Assembly (NCBI GenBank): GCA_015680685.1 | Contig: MNCI01009225.1 | Coordinates: 118,699 to 182,698, forward strand | DNA: 64,000 nt | Reading direction: 5' to 3' | DNA from: Gnetum montanum | Taxonomy: Eukaryota > Streptophyta > Gnetopsida > Gnetales > Gnetaceae | In this document: piece by piece, positions 24,000-35,812 of the stretch | How the letters are laid out: every line of letters begins with the position of its first letter | How positions within the stretch are numbered: the stretch's first letter is position 1 | Position numbers and translations under genes: made by a program | The notes under the pieces: model-generated | Told to the model about the DNA's origin: nothing | The model's input: only the letters and a program-made list of their open reading frames with translations | Databases searched by the model: none

Positions 24000-26126
24000 C
24001 ATCACCACTTAATCCTTGAAATGCTTTTTGAGTTTCTCATATCGCTTGACCTCATTCTACCACGCACTTATTTCAATCACTTTCTTCTAATGGATCATGT
24101 GTACCTCCTCCATTCAGAAGGTTCTGTTTTCTCTAGCCAAGTGATTCATATCCTAGTTGACCCTTATTAACTATTCTCATAGTTGCTAAAAATTTTTCAT
24201 GAGAACATTTTTTTGTTTTTCTACTATATTCAACCAGAGATTTTTGACGAAGAGATATTTATTTTCTTCTTATGAGGCCTTGAGTTCTTTGGCATGTGCA
24301 TATGTTTGAGCTTGTCCCTTAGAAGCATCCCAATCAGAATTTTCTTTTCCCTTAGCCACTTTTTTATTCTCTACCAAAAATTTAGTTAGCTTCTCCATCC
24401 AAAAGGATTCTAGCTGGTTTGCAGGGATGAACTAGGATGGATCCCATTGCGCAGCTTGTAGGGTGACGAGCTTTTCTTGGAGTCTTTCTAACTCCTCCTC
24501 TACATGCTCGGCCTAGACCTCTGCCATAACTAGCTTTTCTTTTGTAGAGATGAGGTTTGACTATGTTGCAGTGACATCTTGAAGGATGTCAAGTAAGGAC
24601 ATCATTAGTTGTCCTGTCTGTAGCAATCAATCTAGAACATCCTCATGCTCTGTAGGAGTCATTAAGGGATCCACCAAGGTTTGAGCATCACGTGCTCATG
24701 TAAAATCTACCAATGGCACAACAGGGACATTAAATGATTCTTTTATGTGGTCTATAACCACTTCTATTGCTCTTGTTACATCTTGGTGTTGCATGACCAA
24801 TACTGTGGAGCCTTCACCAATTTCTAGTTACACTTGAAAGGATGCAACATTTCTAAAGATCTATTGTGACCAGTGTGATTCCCCTCCTTCTATTTGGATG
24901 GACACCTCGCCCCATGCATGATCAATTGAGACTATGGGTTGTACAGCATGATCAATGACCTTGAAGAAATTGGCTTCATTACGACTTCCCCAATTGACCG
25001 ATTCAGTGATGGCCCTAAGATGGCTCATCAATGGTTGATAGTGCTATGGTAGTGGTGGCAGTTGCTCTTGCTAGCCTATAGGTTGTGTTCTGGGCCCCAG
25101 TTCCTATTGTTGACTGAGCCTTGTAACTGGAAGTTAGCTAGGCCTTGTAGTTTTAGGTGTAGTGGGCCCTACCGTTTATTCTTGCTCAGGCTTAAGTGTC
25201 TCACCAGCACTTTTCCTTGGGGCTGGTGGCTACAGTAATTCAACAAATGAGGCATTTTGAGCCTTTTTGGGGACATCATTAGTGTACCCCAAAATTCTAG
25301 CATGTTGACATAGCTTCCTGATTAGGTAAGAAAAAAGAAATGTGAACTTCCCTGTCTTATATTCTTCAAAACACCTTAAAATTTTGGTGAGATATAGATG
25401 GGGTAAGTTGGCATTAACCTTGCCCATCAAGATGGCACTTCCTCTAGCTGCATAGGTGGAAATTCTATTCAATCCTTTTTCTGGGAAAATGTAATATGTG
25501 CCAATTTTGAAGTAGATCCTCTCTTCAAGGGTGAGCTCTCCATATGCTTTATCTTCCTTACTGTATGCCCTTTTTAACCATATTTTTAATGCATCCACAT
25601 TAGAGCAAGTGGACAAGTGAGAAACTTTAGGCGCTATGTTTGGAAGATTCAACACTTTCGAAATGGCCTTGGTAGAGAGATCAGTAGAAATACCACCAAT
25701 ATCAACAATGGTGCCTTCTTTCTTATTGTGCCAAAATTAGTACCTCTCCCCTACGTACCAATCACCACTCTTAGAGAGAATAGGCCATAGTGGAGATCCT
25801 TTATGTTGGTCTCTAACTACCTCAGGGGAAAATTTAGTGAAAGGTTCAAAATTAAGTTCCATAATCACAACTGTTGACGTGAACCTTTCATGAATTGCCT
25901 GAACACATTCCAGAGACAACATGAGATGTTGTTCCTATTTAGAGGCTCTACTATCTCCACCTTTGGCATGTCCCAATGGCACAATAATAGGAGGTTCTTG
26001 ATGGATGCTAAATGATTGTGCCTCTTGCTCTATATGTTCTTCGAGAGGCACTTGGCCTCTGCCTCTCCTTGGGCATTTGGATGCACCCTGAGAGGGTCCT
26101 CCTTGTTGTTCTATTTTAGGGGCCAT
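24000..26126 (-). pseudogene. A2 accessory frame, unknown protein with N-terminal helical domain and coiled coil
   Basis: The minus-strand frame opens at the ATG at 26126 (MAPKIEQQGGPSQG) and stays in one frame to about 24200, roughly 620 codons, broken only by stops; a frame change follows. After a basic, Gln/Pro-rich leader, residues about 85-300 form a compact domain: FTKFSPEVV, then WYVGERY, STDLSTKAIS, TLEERIYFKIGTYY and FLFSYLIRKLCQHA. The later part is rich in Glu, Lys and Leu (EEELERLQEKLVTLQ), fitting a coiled coil. The domain is reminiscent of the 'putative plant transposon protein' or plant mobile domain proteins found in other elements; that is a memory-based guess. It lies where some retrotransposons carry an env-like or additional ORF. 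Function unknown. Confidence 0.6.
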
Positions 26127-26629
26127 CTGCAATCATATGGAATTGATTATCAGTAAGGCTATTTATAAAATTAGATTAATACCTTACTCCTTGCCATTAA
26201 TACATTCATTTCTTGCTTAGTGTCATTTAGAGTTAGATATTTTCACAAAAATTCCCCTAAAAGTTTTGAGATTGGACCCAATTTTGATTAGGTGACCAAA
26301 AAAAAAAATTCATGGTTTTGGTGAAGAAAATAAAATTAATTTGGCAAATGGTTTTATCATTTTTTAAGGTCACTTACCCTTGATAATATCCTTCAGGCAA
26401 TGATGAATTTCGAAAAAACTACATGCGACTTGAAGCATACCCTTCCCCCATGACTAAGTTAAACACTCCAAGTTTAAGAAAGTTCAATTCAAATAAGAAT
26501 CGAGCCATTAATGAGCAATTTTTGGATGTTTAAATTATAGGTGCACAAGCTAGAAAATTCGTGGAAGAAAATTTCAACAACTCCCCTCACATGAAGAGTG
26601 AAAAATGATGTTGATGTGCACCAGGGTGG

Positions 26630-26760
26630 AGGGGGGGNGGGGGGGGGTGGTTCATATATATAGGTTTTATAGACACGATATCGCGTACCCAATAGTGTGG
26701 ACCTAATATTGTATCGGACCCGATATTAGGTACCCAATATCGTGTCCCTTTGAAAATAGG
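26630..26760 (-). promoter_or_regulatory. Internal U3-like palindrome and TATA block
   Basis: Minus-strand order is a cluster of palindromic blocks (GATATTGGGTACC, TAATATCGGG, ACGCGATATCGTG), then TCTATAAAACC and TATATATATG, then a poly(C) run containing an N (26638). The LTR U3 of A2 has the same architecture: GATATC palindromes, then GATATCGTG, then CTATAAATA. It lies about 500 bp before the accessory frame at 26126, so it could be a separate promoter copied from a U3. It could instead be a fragment of another LTR, though no LTR termini were seen nearby. Confidence 0.4.
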
Positions 26761-28080
26761 GTATGTGGAAAAGTTGATAAATTTTTGAATTTGCAAGGTC
26801 AAAATGAAGGATTTAAGATCAATTTAAAAGATCTAGGGTAACATTGAAGAGACCTAAAGGCATCGGAAGTGTAATTTTGCAATGCAATTTGTGAATAGGG
26901 TAAGGAAAAAGGACATGTAGTGGTGCATAGGAATGTTTGACTTAAAGTGATGATAAAGGGAAAGATAATAGTAGCAATGCAATGTTTGGAGGGTGTAGGA
27001 TGCTATGGTGATGTGCAAAGAGTGCAAATTACAAAAGTTACACAAGTGGGTCCTCCCCGAAGCAGGTCCCTACCTATCATGCCCTTACATAACCACATCT
27101 AAAAATGTCCATAGGCACTAAAAGGGTTAAATGTAAATCACACCAGTTCCACAAACACACACATGTAGATATCACCGTGATGAGGTATGAATTCTATGCT
27201 ACACAAGATAGAAGTCAAAAATACAGAAATAGTGAGATGAGATGAATCATAGAAGGGATTGTAGAGATCAGGACATGAGGTAACTGAACCTAGGCACAAT
27301 GAATCCTGAGTGTATGGTGTGATTAATGTGTCGTTAGCCTATCACTCCAAAATCAAGGGCAAGTTCATTCTTCTGATCAGTGACATTGCATTGTTTCATC
27401 CAATGGTGGATAAGCATAAGAGCACCATGATAGCAAGGCATACGATCACTTGGTGTTTTTTTCAAAGGAGGAATTTTTCCTCTGGCATATTCTTCTTTGA
27501 TCTATTCCTTAATGTTTTCTTTTCTTTGCTTTTTTTGTCTTCTTTTAGCTACTTTGGCATTTGGTCCTTTTCAATAATGAACCAGAGAAGATACCAACCT
27601 TTAGGCATGGATGCATGTCTTTCTAATGGAATCCTTAGAAACAACATTGAGTTTCTTTATTGAGTGCCTTTATTACTCTTACTTCCATTTTTTGTTAGAT
27701 TTACAAGGACTTTAGTACAACCAGGATACATGATAGCACCTAAAAATGTCACCAAAGAGAATCCATAAGTCCCCTTAATGTTACACCCTGGCCATTCCCT
27801 CGTAGTCCATCATTTTTCACTCTAGGCATAATGAGCACAAAATTACTTTAAGTTTTAATGATGTTAAGAATATCATCGTACCCAAAGTAGAATCTCTTAT
27901 TAATAGAATGGGTGGTTGGATGTTGTGGGCCCACTATCCAAATAATTAATCACTCATGACTTAATAACATAGAATACACCTCAACTGAGGAGTCACATGA
28001 GTATTTTATTCATCAATGAGATTACCCTCAAAAAGATAAAATAACAAATTGAAAATGAAAAAATGAAATGGAAAACAAAA
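26761..28080. other. A2 spacer between gag and accessory frame
   Basis: Neither strand gives a recognisable domain. A 117-codon plus-strand frame at 27310-27663 runs against the element and has no identifiable feature. This is where pol would lie in an autonomous relative; it seems to be absent rather than decayed. Confidence 0.5.
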
Positions 28081-29640
28081 AATTGTAAAATCAAAGAAAA
28101 GGAAAAACATTTACTAATTCTTCTTGTTAGACTGGAGGGCATGTCCCATAATTAAACTTTTGGGCATGATGAGAATTAATAAATGGAAGGTTTGGATCCA
28201 TGCATGTTGGAAATATTGAGCTCTCATGATATCCAAACCACTGGGTGTCTTTTGATGTGGTGGTTGGAATGTATCCAAATTGGGGTTCACACATGTGATG
28301 AAAGTTGACATAATGGGAAAAATTATAAGATGTGGTCATGTGATAAGGAGTTGACCCACTATGGCATCCTTGAACGTAAGATGGCATGAAAGGATCGATA
28401 TGTCTCCCCATGTCATTATATTCATTTGGTTGCATGGTTGTTGGAGTGTTGATTGGTGGCCCTAATAAGGTAACACGAGGTGTTAAGTTCGAGGAGAAAG
28501 ATGCACCACAATGTTGGGCTTGTGCTGAGTTGATGGATGTAGTGGGTTCATAACTATGTTATCTCTTTCTACGATCATGCCTAAAGAAAGGACACTTTTG
28601 ACATTGTGGAGGACCTTCACTACTGTTGATAGTAGTAGCACAAGTAACGTTTGTGGGTTGGTGCTATGGTGCAAAACCTTCTAGCAGAGCTGGTGATGAT
28701 GCAGAAGGAGGTGAAGGATGAGAATATGGAGGTTGAGAAGAAGTTTAAGGCACATGAGGTGGTGATATTGTTGGAGACGACATGGGTGGATAGTACTAAG
28801 GAGAATGATAATGATGATGTGAAGTAGAGGATGTTAATCTAGTTGGAGAAAAAGGGTGTTGAACATAATAAATGTTTAGCATTGGGACATACAAAGGGTA
28901 TGGTCTGTTTGGTGGTGGCCTCCCCCACAACTAGGGCTTTTCCCACTGTGGTTGAACTTGGTATTTTTGTATGAAATTTGGATGTAGCATTCCTCCCCAA
29001 TGCTCATGTAAATGTGAAAAGGCTAGGCATTAGCCTTTGGGGTGATCATACAAGTAAACATTACATTGATACATATGATTGGTAGTTGAGCTCCTATTCT
29101 TATTATCTTCAACCCTTCATTCTGATTGTTGCATGGCATCCTATCATGTTTCTTGATTTGGCATAGTTCCACATCTAATAATTTTGCCATATTCTCTACA
29201 TTTTTCATGTACCCATTTCATCATCTTACTAATTCTTGTCTGAATTTCATCTAGTGATTCTTATATTGGCAAAGATGATTCCACCACCTTGAGATGAGTT
29301 GATTTATCCTCTTTATGATCATGGACCTTTGCGAGTCTGAAATTTTGGTCCTATTGAGAGCTTTCAACATTCTCCCATTTAGCTATTTCTCCTTCTTCTT
29401 TTGCTACCCACTTGATAAGCTCTTGGAATTGGTGGGTTCATAGCTCATATAGCTGACTTGGGGCATACATCCCTAGGGTCTCCCTTGTTTCAATACAGAG
29501 CCCATCCATGATGTGATACATTAGCCTATCCTCAGAGAATCCATGGCCTGGGTAATTATTTAACAATGAATAGTATCTTTCTAAGGCCATGTCCAAGGGT
29601 TCATGTTGCCCTTGTTTCCATCCTTGGATTTGTCCCCTTA
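28081..29640 (-). pseudogene. A2 gag, second part
   Basis: This minus-strand reading continues the gag begun at 43302 and interrupted by B. Near 29480-29610 are the family gag core segments (YYSLL, HGFSE, HIMDGL and a GMYAP block). Near 28130-28440 lies the Asn/His/Pro-rich C-terminal part, collinear with A3 (47.1-48.1 kb) and A5 (61.4-61.8 kb). Stops occur throughout. Confidence 0.75.
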
Positions 29641-29645
29641 AGGTT

Positions 29646-31309
29646 TGTAGCGATCAAAAACGTTGGCAGCTGGAAAATACTGAGGGGTTGTCGATCGTTA
29701 ATAGCCTCAACCTTGAATCCACGGGAGGGCCATGCTAGACAAAATAGAAATGGGGTGCCCTGAATAGTCTAGTCGATCAGACAGGAACTTAGTTGGTGTT
29801 AATATAACCTTTTGCAACGTGTGATTTGAAAATGAGACTGATAGCACGAAGTAATGCTTAAATGTAAGAAAAAAAAGAAGACAGGAAGCAGTGTAAAATG
29901 TGATAACAAGCAGGAGACAAAGTAAAATGCAGTTAGAAAAGTGCACCGCTTCGAAGCTATGACTTCTCTCTATCGAGGTGGGTACAATCGGTTGCACAGT
30001 GCTAAGAAGTGCAGAGATCCTAAGAGTAACCAAGATGTGTAGAGGAAGATCGCTATGTGCTTGAACGTGAGCTTAGGTGTTAACAATGCAAAGTGCTACC
30101 AAGGTGGTAGGAGAGAGTAGAAACAAAATGCCAACTGAGAATGCTAACTATTTACAATGTCAAATAAAAAGCTTACAATGCTCAAGGTTACAGTGCTATT
30201 TTTTGCTTGTCTGCCAATAGAATTTCTGGCTGACTAAAAATACCAAAAGACCCGAACCCTTCGAGCATTTCTCATTGGGGTATTTATAGGACCAAGGGCG
30301 CGTGAAAGATGTGGTTTGGACGCCACGTGCCTTGGGGTTGCACTGACCTGTCTATGATGCACGTGCCTGTATAACTGTTGGGTGAGTCTGCAATGCCGTA
30401 TTTACAAGTCTTTCACATTATAATTGAGCTGTCAGAGCAATGGTGCAATTAGGTCAAGTGCATTGATGTAGTGTAACTGTTTGCCATGCTTTGCTATGCT
30501 TTGTAGCATAGCGTTCTTGGTATAGCATAGCATCTTGTTGCACTGTGCTACGCTACACAGCATAGCGTAGCGTAGCCACCGGTTGGAAGAAAAAAGTTTG
30601 TATTGTGTCCCACTACATCCGTTGGAAACCTTTGAATCGCGCTGGCTATTTATTGCATATTTGCTACGCTATGCTACACTACGTAGCATATCATAGTGTA
30701 GTAGCCATCCTTAGTCACAAAAAATGTCGTCAATCTACAAACCTTGCCTTTTGCACTACGAAGCTTGTGAACTTGCTGATCTTGCCCTTTGAGTTGCCTT
30801 CTTTTACTTTCATAGAATTACTACACCTCACTACGCCATGTAGCTTAGCGTAGCGTAGCAGCAAACATGGCCTATTTTTTGCCATGTTTGCCGCTTTCTG
30901 ACGAAAAGAGACATTGCTGAAGGACTTGAAGTTGATTGTGCTACACTGTGTGGTGTAGTATAGCGTAGCACTGCGCTCCTACAAACATTTTCTGAAGTTT
31001 GCTACGCTACATATCGTAGCATAGCATAGAAAAACTTCTTGACTTAGAAAACTTTGCTAAAGTACTTTCCGCGTTCTGAGCATCGCCAACAATTTCACAC
31101 ACCGCTCCTTAGCGCACTGTTGGCTAGATGAACTACTTAGGTGGGCAGGTTGGAGAATTCGTTTAGCCTGTTGACACCTAGGGTAAAAAATTTACCAGAT
31201 TGGATAGTCTGAACATCAGAGCATCGATCTCCTCAAGAACTACTGTAACGCTGTGTGAATTGCAAAGGCTTGGTGAAGTAAGCATGCCTTCAAATTTTGG
31301 GGTGTTTCA
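29646..31309 (-). repeat. 3' LTR of B
   Basis: It starts TGTAGCGATC and ends GGTGTTTCA in plus orientation. A minus-strand TATA box (CCTATAAATA) lies at 30281-30290. Upstream of it in transcription sense (30480-31030), U3 carries at least five clusters of GCTACGCTA and TAGCGTAGC blocks able to pair with one another. Aligns with 40833-42494. Confidence 0.92.
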
Positions 31310-31326
31310 TTGGCCCCTCTTTGTCG
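31310..31326 (-). other. Polypurine tract of B
   Basis: CAAAGAGGGGCCAA on the minus strand lies directly before the 3' LTR. Confidence 0.75.
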
Positions 31327-32400
31327 ACATTTGGAGGATGGGCTCGAGAGACATTGACAAAGAATAAAAAACACCACAGAAGGCATGATGCTAATGTTGC
31401 TACTCAGTGATCATCAAGACGTCACTTGTCTACACTTGAGAGTGTTGCAGGGAGGAAGGAGATGCAGAAAAAGGGTAAAGATGAGGTTTAGCAGAGTTCC
31501 TCGTCGGAATGCTCATGAGGGAGTTATTTGCATGTTCATCTTTACTTTTTCTGACCTTTGACCTCATGTAGGATAGGTGTTTCCTCCCTAGGATGAGTTG
31601 TGTTACATTCGTGTGGGGTTTTGACTTACCTACAGATGCTTCTCATGCAGCGAGCTGTGTTACGCATGTCATGGAATTTGCACTCTGAAGTAGCCAAGCT
31701 AGTCAAGGCACTCACTTTGCAACACCATAGCATTTGCTGCTGTGGCAAGACATGCCCTCGACTGATGCCTCTCTAGAACACACCCTGTGAGCACAAGGAG
31801 CAAACCAGAAGAGACATCTGTGATGCAAAACGAAGGCAAAGGTCTTGCTAGCTACAGGCATTGTTGAAGCCTTTAGATACCTTTACTGGTGCATGGTTTC
31901 CAAAGTAGAAAGGCCAACAACAGCCTTGGCAGCATCAGCGTGGAGGAGCTGGTGTCAAAGGTGTCGAGAGTCACTATGAGTGCGGATGCTCTGGAATCCC
32001 TACTAAAGGCATGCATTCTTAGTTCAGCTATGGGATCAGCTACCACATAGCTAAATGTTGTGCAAGTTGAGGCGTTGGTAGGAAGCTGGAGGGTAACAAT
32101 ATTGTGGTTGGCCCACAAAAATGCCTGAACTCCAGCGGCAGGCACTAGCCAAGGAACTACCATCAGGGTGGTGGGCCATGGTGATGGTAGGTCTGGAGGG
32201 CTAGTACGATGTCATACGACATCTCTGAAGGGTTAGCATGATGCTAAGGGTGGCAGCGCCGCATATGTTCTAGATTGCATTCCCATTGCATCGTGAACTA
32301 CATTTTGGAGTTGCAATGTCCCACCCCCACATTGGCATTGTGCACGCTCGTTCGATGTGTACTTGGTGCATGTGCATGCTAGGGACATGATGCGAACCCA
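31327..32400. other. 3' untranslated region of B
   Basis: More GC-rich than the surrounding DNA and with no recognisable domain. Minus-strand frames at 31873-32163 and 32270-32722 are open but the second is largely a translation of the neighbouring tandem array. Tat-lineage elements commonly have long, variable 3' regions. Confidence 0.55.
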
Positions 32401-32722
32401 GTTTAAGGTCTTGGTAGATAGCGTGCTGGTTTAAGGTCCTAGCGGACCACTGTGCTGTTTTAAGATCCCAGTAGACCGTACATGCTAGTTTAACATCATA
32501 GCAGATGTGTTCTACCATTTTATAGTCATAGCGGACTAGCCATGCTAGTTTTACGTTGTAGCGAACGGTCATCGCCAGTTTAACATCATAGCGGACGCTA
32601 CTTATTGCTGCAAGTTTATCGTTGTAGCGGACACTGCTTGTTGCTGCCAGTTTATCGTCATAGCAGATGCTACTCGTTGTTGCTAGTTTAACGTCATAGC
32701 AGACACTGCTCATTACTGTCAT
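32401..32722 (-). repeat. Tandem array 1 in B, after integrase
   Basis: About nine degenerate units of 33-37 bp. Each has a GCTAGTTTA-type head, a GTC or GGTC block, a short spacer with TAGCGG, and GACC or GACA. It starts just after the pol stop (32726-32728). Tandem repeats in the 3' untranslated region are known for Ogre-type elements. The core is the same as in array 2 at 36097-36424. Confidence 0.85.
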
Positions 32723-32725
32723 GCT

Positions 32726-34009
32726 TCAAATGTAGTACAGCTTGAGGTACGAGTGATTCACTGAGTTGGTGAACTCGTTGCTGTCCATGTCCACTAGCTT
32801 GAAGGCTCCATTCTCAAAGGCTTTAGTGACCATGTAAGGGCCTTCCCAGTTGGTTGAGAATTTGCTCACATGCTCGTGGACAACCTTGAGGATGAGGTCT
32901 CCCTTCTGTACTAGTTGTTGATGCAGGTTTGCACGGTGCTTTTGTTGTTGCTTGTTCTAGTAGTGCTCTATGTGGCTCAATGTTTGCGCGTGCTCCTCCT
33001 CCATTGAGTTGAGGTCAACGATTCGTAACTCGTTGTTCTGGGCTTCGCTCATGACATCCGAGAGGATCATCCGGAGTGATGGTACCTGCAACTTAAGAGG
33101 CAACACAGCTTTAGATCCATAAACAAGGCTGTAAGGAGTCTTACTTGTTACGGTTCTGCACATCATCTTGTAGGCCCATAGAATGTAGAGGATTTGCTCG
33201 TGCCACCACCTCTTGCTGTTGCTAAGCATCCAATTCAACAAGTTGAAGATGGACTTATTTGTAGCCTCCACCAATCCATTCGCCTGTAGGTAATAGGGGG
33301 AGGAGAATGATTGCCTAATGCCTAGTTTGCTGCAGAAGGTTTGGGTTTCCGTATTACCGAATTGTGGCTCATTATCAGTTACGATAGTCATTGGAAGCCC
33401 AAATCTTATCTCGATGTTGCCCAGGATCAAGTGGCAGATATGCTGAGACATCATCTTCCTCAAGGGGATAGCTTCCACCCACTTAGTAAAATACTCAGTG
33501 GTAGTGATAATGAAGCAATGCCCTATAGAGGACTTAGGCATGATAGGTCCTATGAGGTCTAGGCCCCATTGTTGGAAAGGCCATGTGATTTGCGTTGGGT
33601 GCAGGTCTGTAGGTGAGACGTGTATGAGATTTGTGTATCTTTGGCATGTGTCACACGTCTTGACTTTTGACAAGTAGTCACGCTCCATGTGGGGCCAGTA
33701 ATACCCTAGGTGTCTGATTTTCTTAGTCATAGCTCTAGGTGCTATGTGTCCACCACATAGTTCCTCATGCACTTCATTAACTACCTTTTTTGCATGCTCC
33801 TTACCCACACATGCTAGCAATATCCCATCGTAAGAACGTTGGCACAGGGCATCATTCCCTATGAGCGTATATTGTCGAGCATGCTTATGGATCACATCTC
33901 TTTGAGTAGGCATCAATCCACTTTGGGGTTCATTGTGTTGCAAGTAGGCTTTAATGTTAGCATGCCACTCTGGGGTATCCATAGCACTAATGGAGACCAC
34001 GTGTCCCAC
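32726..34009 (-). pseudogene. B integrase
   Basis: The minus-strand frame 34009-32957 is open for 350 codons. It shows the zinc-binding module (His81, His88, Cys119, Cys122, with the YYWPHM segment) and a core with an apparently complete acidic triad: Asp151 in WGLDLIGP, Asp212 in TDNEPQF and Glu248 in GLVEATNK. The last two have 35 residues between them, the standard D,D-35-E spacing. After one stop at 32957 the frame resumes with a GPY module (NWEGPYMV, then SYLKLYY) and ends at 32726. Integrase inserts the DNA copy into the genome. Only the C-terminal stop and the lack of an intact upstream polyprotein argue against function. Confidence 0.88.
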
Positions 34010-34121
34010 CTATGTAATGGGTTCAGTACATTCAGTAATTGAGGTTGGCAGGTTTGCAAACGAGTGTGGTGGAATATTTAATGCAAGGGTGGCTAAGGCA
34101 TCTGCCACAATTGGCTATGGC

Positions 34122-34600
34122 TTAACCCTTACTCAACAACTGGCTTACATAGTGTAGGTTGAACTTTGTAGTTATTGCCTTCCATCGGGCTATCCGGCTA
34201 CTTTCATATAGGTTGTTAGTGATAGCCCAGAGTATGTTGCTTTTGCAAATGATGTTGATTGTACTTCGAAATAGGTAATGCCTCCACTTTTTTAGTGCGA
34301 ACACTAAGGCAAGGTAATTCCTCTCCACTTCATTGTATTTTACCTCATGTGCTATTAATGCATGACTTAGATAATACACCAATATCTCAGATNATGTGCT
34401 ATTAATGCATGACTTAGATAATACACCAATATCTCAGATCTGTCATCTCGTTTCTGACATAGCAGTGCTACGATGGATGTGTCGGAGGTGGCAAGGTATA
34501 TGAAGAAAGGCTTATCCCTTTATGGTGGATGCATAGTTGGGAGATGCAAAAGCTCTTCCGTGAGGTCATTGAAGGCTTGTTGACACTAGGTTGTCCACTC
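34122..34600 (-). pseudogene. B RNase H remnant
   Basis: The reading holds VYYLSHALIAHEVKYNEVER and FALKKWRHYLF, typical of the Ty3 RNase H (Ser-His-Ala-Leu, then YNEVER), followed by a WKAITTKFNL block. A 46-bp assembly duplication around an N at 34393 disrupts the frame. RNase H removes the RNA strand during reverse transcription. Confidence 0.8.
34347..34439. other. 46-bp exact duplication around a single N (likely assembly join)
   Basis: 34347-34392 is repeated exactly at 34394-34439 with N at 34393, within RNase H of element B. Same signature as at 5865-5961. Confidence 0.85.
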
Positions 34601-35812
34601 GAAGTCAACCCCTTTCTTTAGAAGATGTTGCATGGAGTGTAACTTGTCAATCAACTTCGTTATAAACCTTTAGATGAATTGTACCCTACCTTGAAAACCG
34701 TGTAACTCCTTAAGGTTTGTAGAAGGTGCCAGGTTGATGATGTCCTTGACTTTGTCAGGGTCCACCCGTATTCTGGCCTTCAATACCACGAATCCTAACA
34801 TGCATATGGTTTTTACCCCGAAGACACACTTCTTAGGATTAAGACATAGATTATGCACTTGGCAACACTTGAGGACCACCCCTAGATTGCGTGGGTGATT
34901 AACGACCTCTTTGGACCTGACTGCTATATCATCCATGTAGTCTTTTAACGTTTCTAGGATGTAATGGCTGAAGATGTAAGTCATGGCTCATTGGTAGGTT
35001 GCCCCTGCATTCTTGAACCCAAAAGTCATCATGGTGTAGCAAAAGGTCCCCCATAAGGTCATGAAGATTATTGTTAGTTGGTGCTCTAGGTTGATGTGAA
35101 CTTGGTTGTAGCTGGAGAAGCCATCCATGAAGGATAACAGAGCATGACCAACCATAGTGTCGATGAGTTGATCGATGCTCGGAAGTGGAAAGTCGTCCTT
35201 GATCGTTGCTTTGTTTAGATCCCAGAAGTCTATAAAGATTCATATTCCTCCCGTTTTCTTAGAAACCATGACGATGTTGGACACCCATTCTAAATAATCA
35301 ACCACATAGATGAAACCATCTTGGTATAGCTTCATGATTTTGTCCCTTATGGCTAATGCAATTTCTGGTTTGACCTTACAGGCTTTCTACTTGACTGCCT
35401 TCATGAACAGGTCTAGGATGATGTTGTGCTATATTAGCCTCAGATCTAAACCTGGCATGTCACTGTATGACCATGTGAAGACTTTGATGTTGTCTTGCAG
35501 AATCTTGGCTACATTTTTGTGCATCTGCGTGTCTAGGAGGGAGCTCATTTTTAATGTTTCTACTTCCCCCTTGGACGTGATCATAGGCGTCTCGATGAGA
35601 GGATCCTCAGTTACATCCCCGGCCTCCAAATCTAGATTTCAGACCAGATGCTCGGGCTAGTTTGGGGATGTTTCTAAGGACGCTATAGTGCTAGCTGTGG
35701 TCGACCCCTAGTTGATCAGGTCAGAGTTCAACTGTCTTGCGAACTTGCCATGTGGACCTACTAAAGCGAAAGGCCTGGAGAGATCATGATGGATTTCCAT
35801 TTTTTGTTTAAC
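34601..35812 (-). pseudogene. B reverse transcriptase
   Basis: The minus-strand reading runs from a candidate splice acceptor at 35813. An N-terminal linker has VFTWSYSDMPGLD, the signature preceding RT in Tat-type elements. The palm follows; the catalytic block reads LKDYMDDIAVRSK near 34930, with the two aspartates present. Later segments LNPKKCVFGV and GFVVLKARIRVDPDKV are the usual RT end. Several stops and at least one frame change between about 35430 and 34984 break it. Confidence 0.85.

Noticed and set aside
26620-26655. Poly(G/C) run as a G-quadruplex or regulatory element
   Set aside because: It contains an N and lies in a region hard to sequence; run length and sequence are unreliable.
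30480-31030. CRISPR-like or satellite array
   Set aside because: Repeats are short, irregularly spaced, palindromic and confined to the LTR of B; there are no uniform spacers.
32270-32722. 150-codon minus-strand frame with a repeated VRYDVKLA-like peptide
   Set aside because: The peptide repeat is the translation of tandem array 1 in the 3' region of B, after the pol stop.
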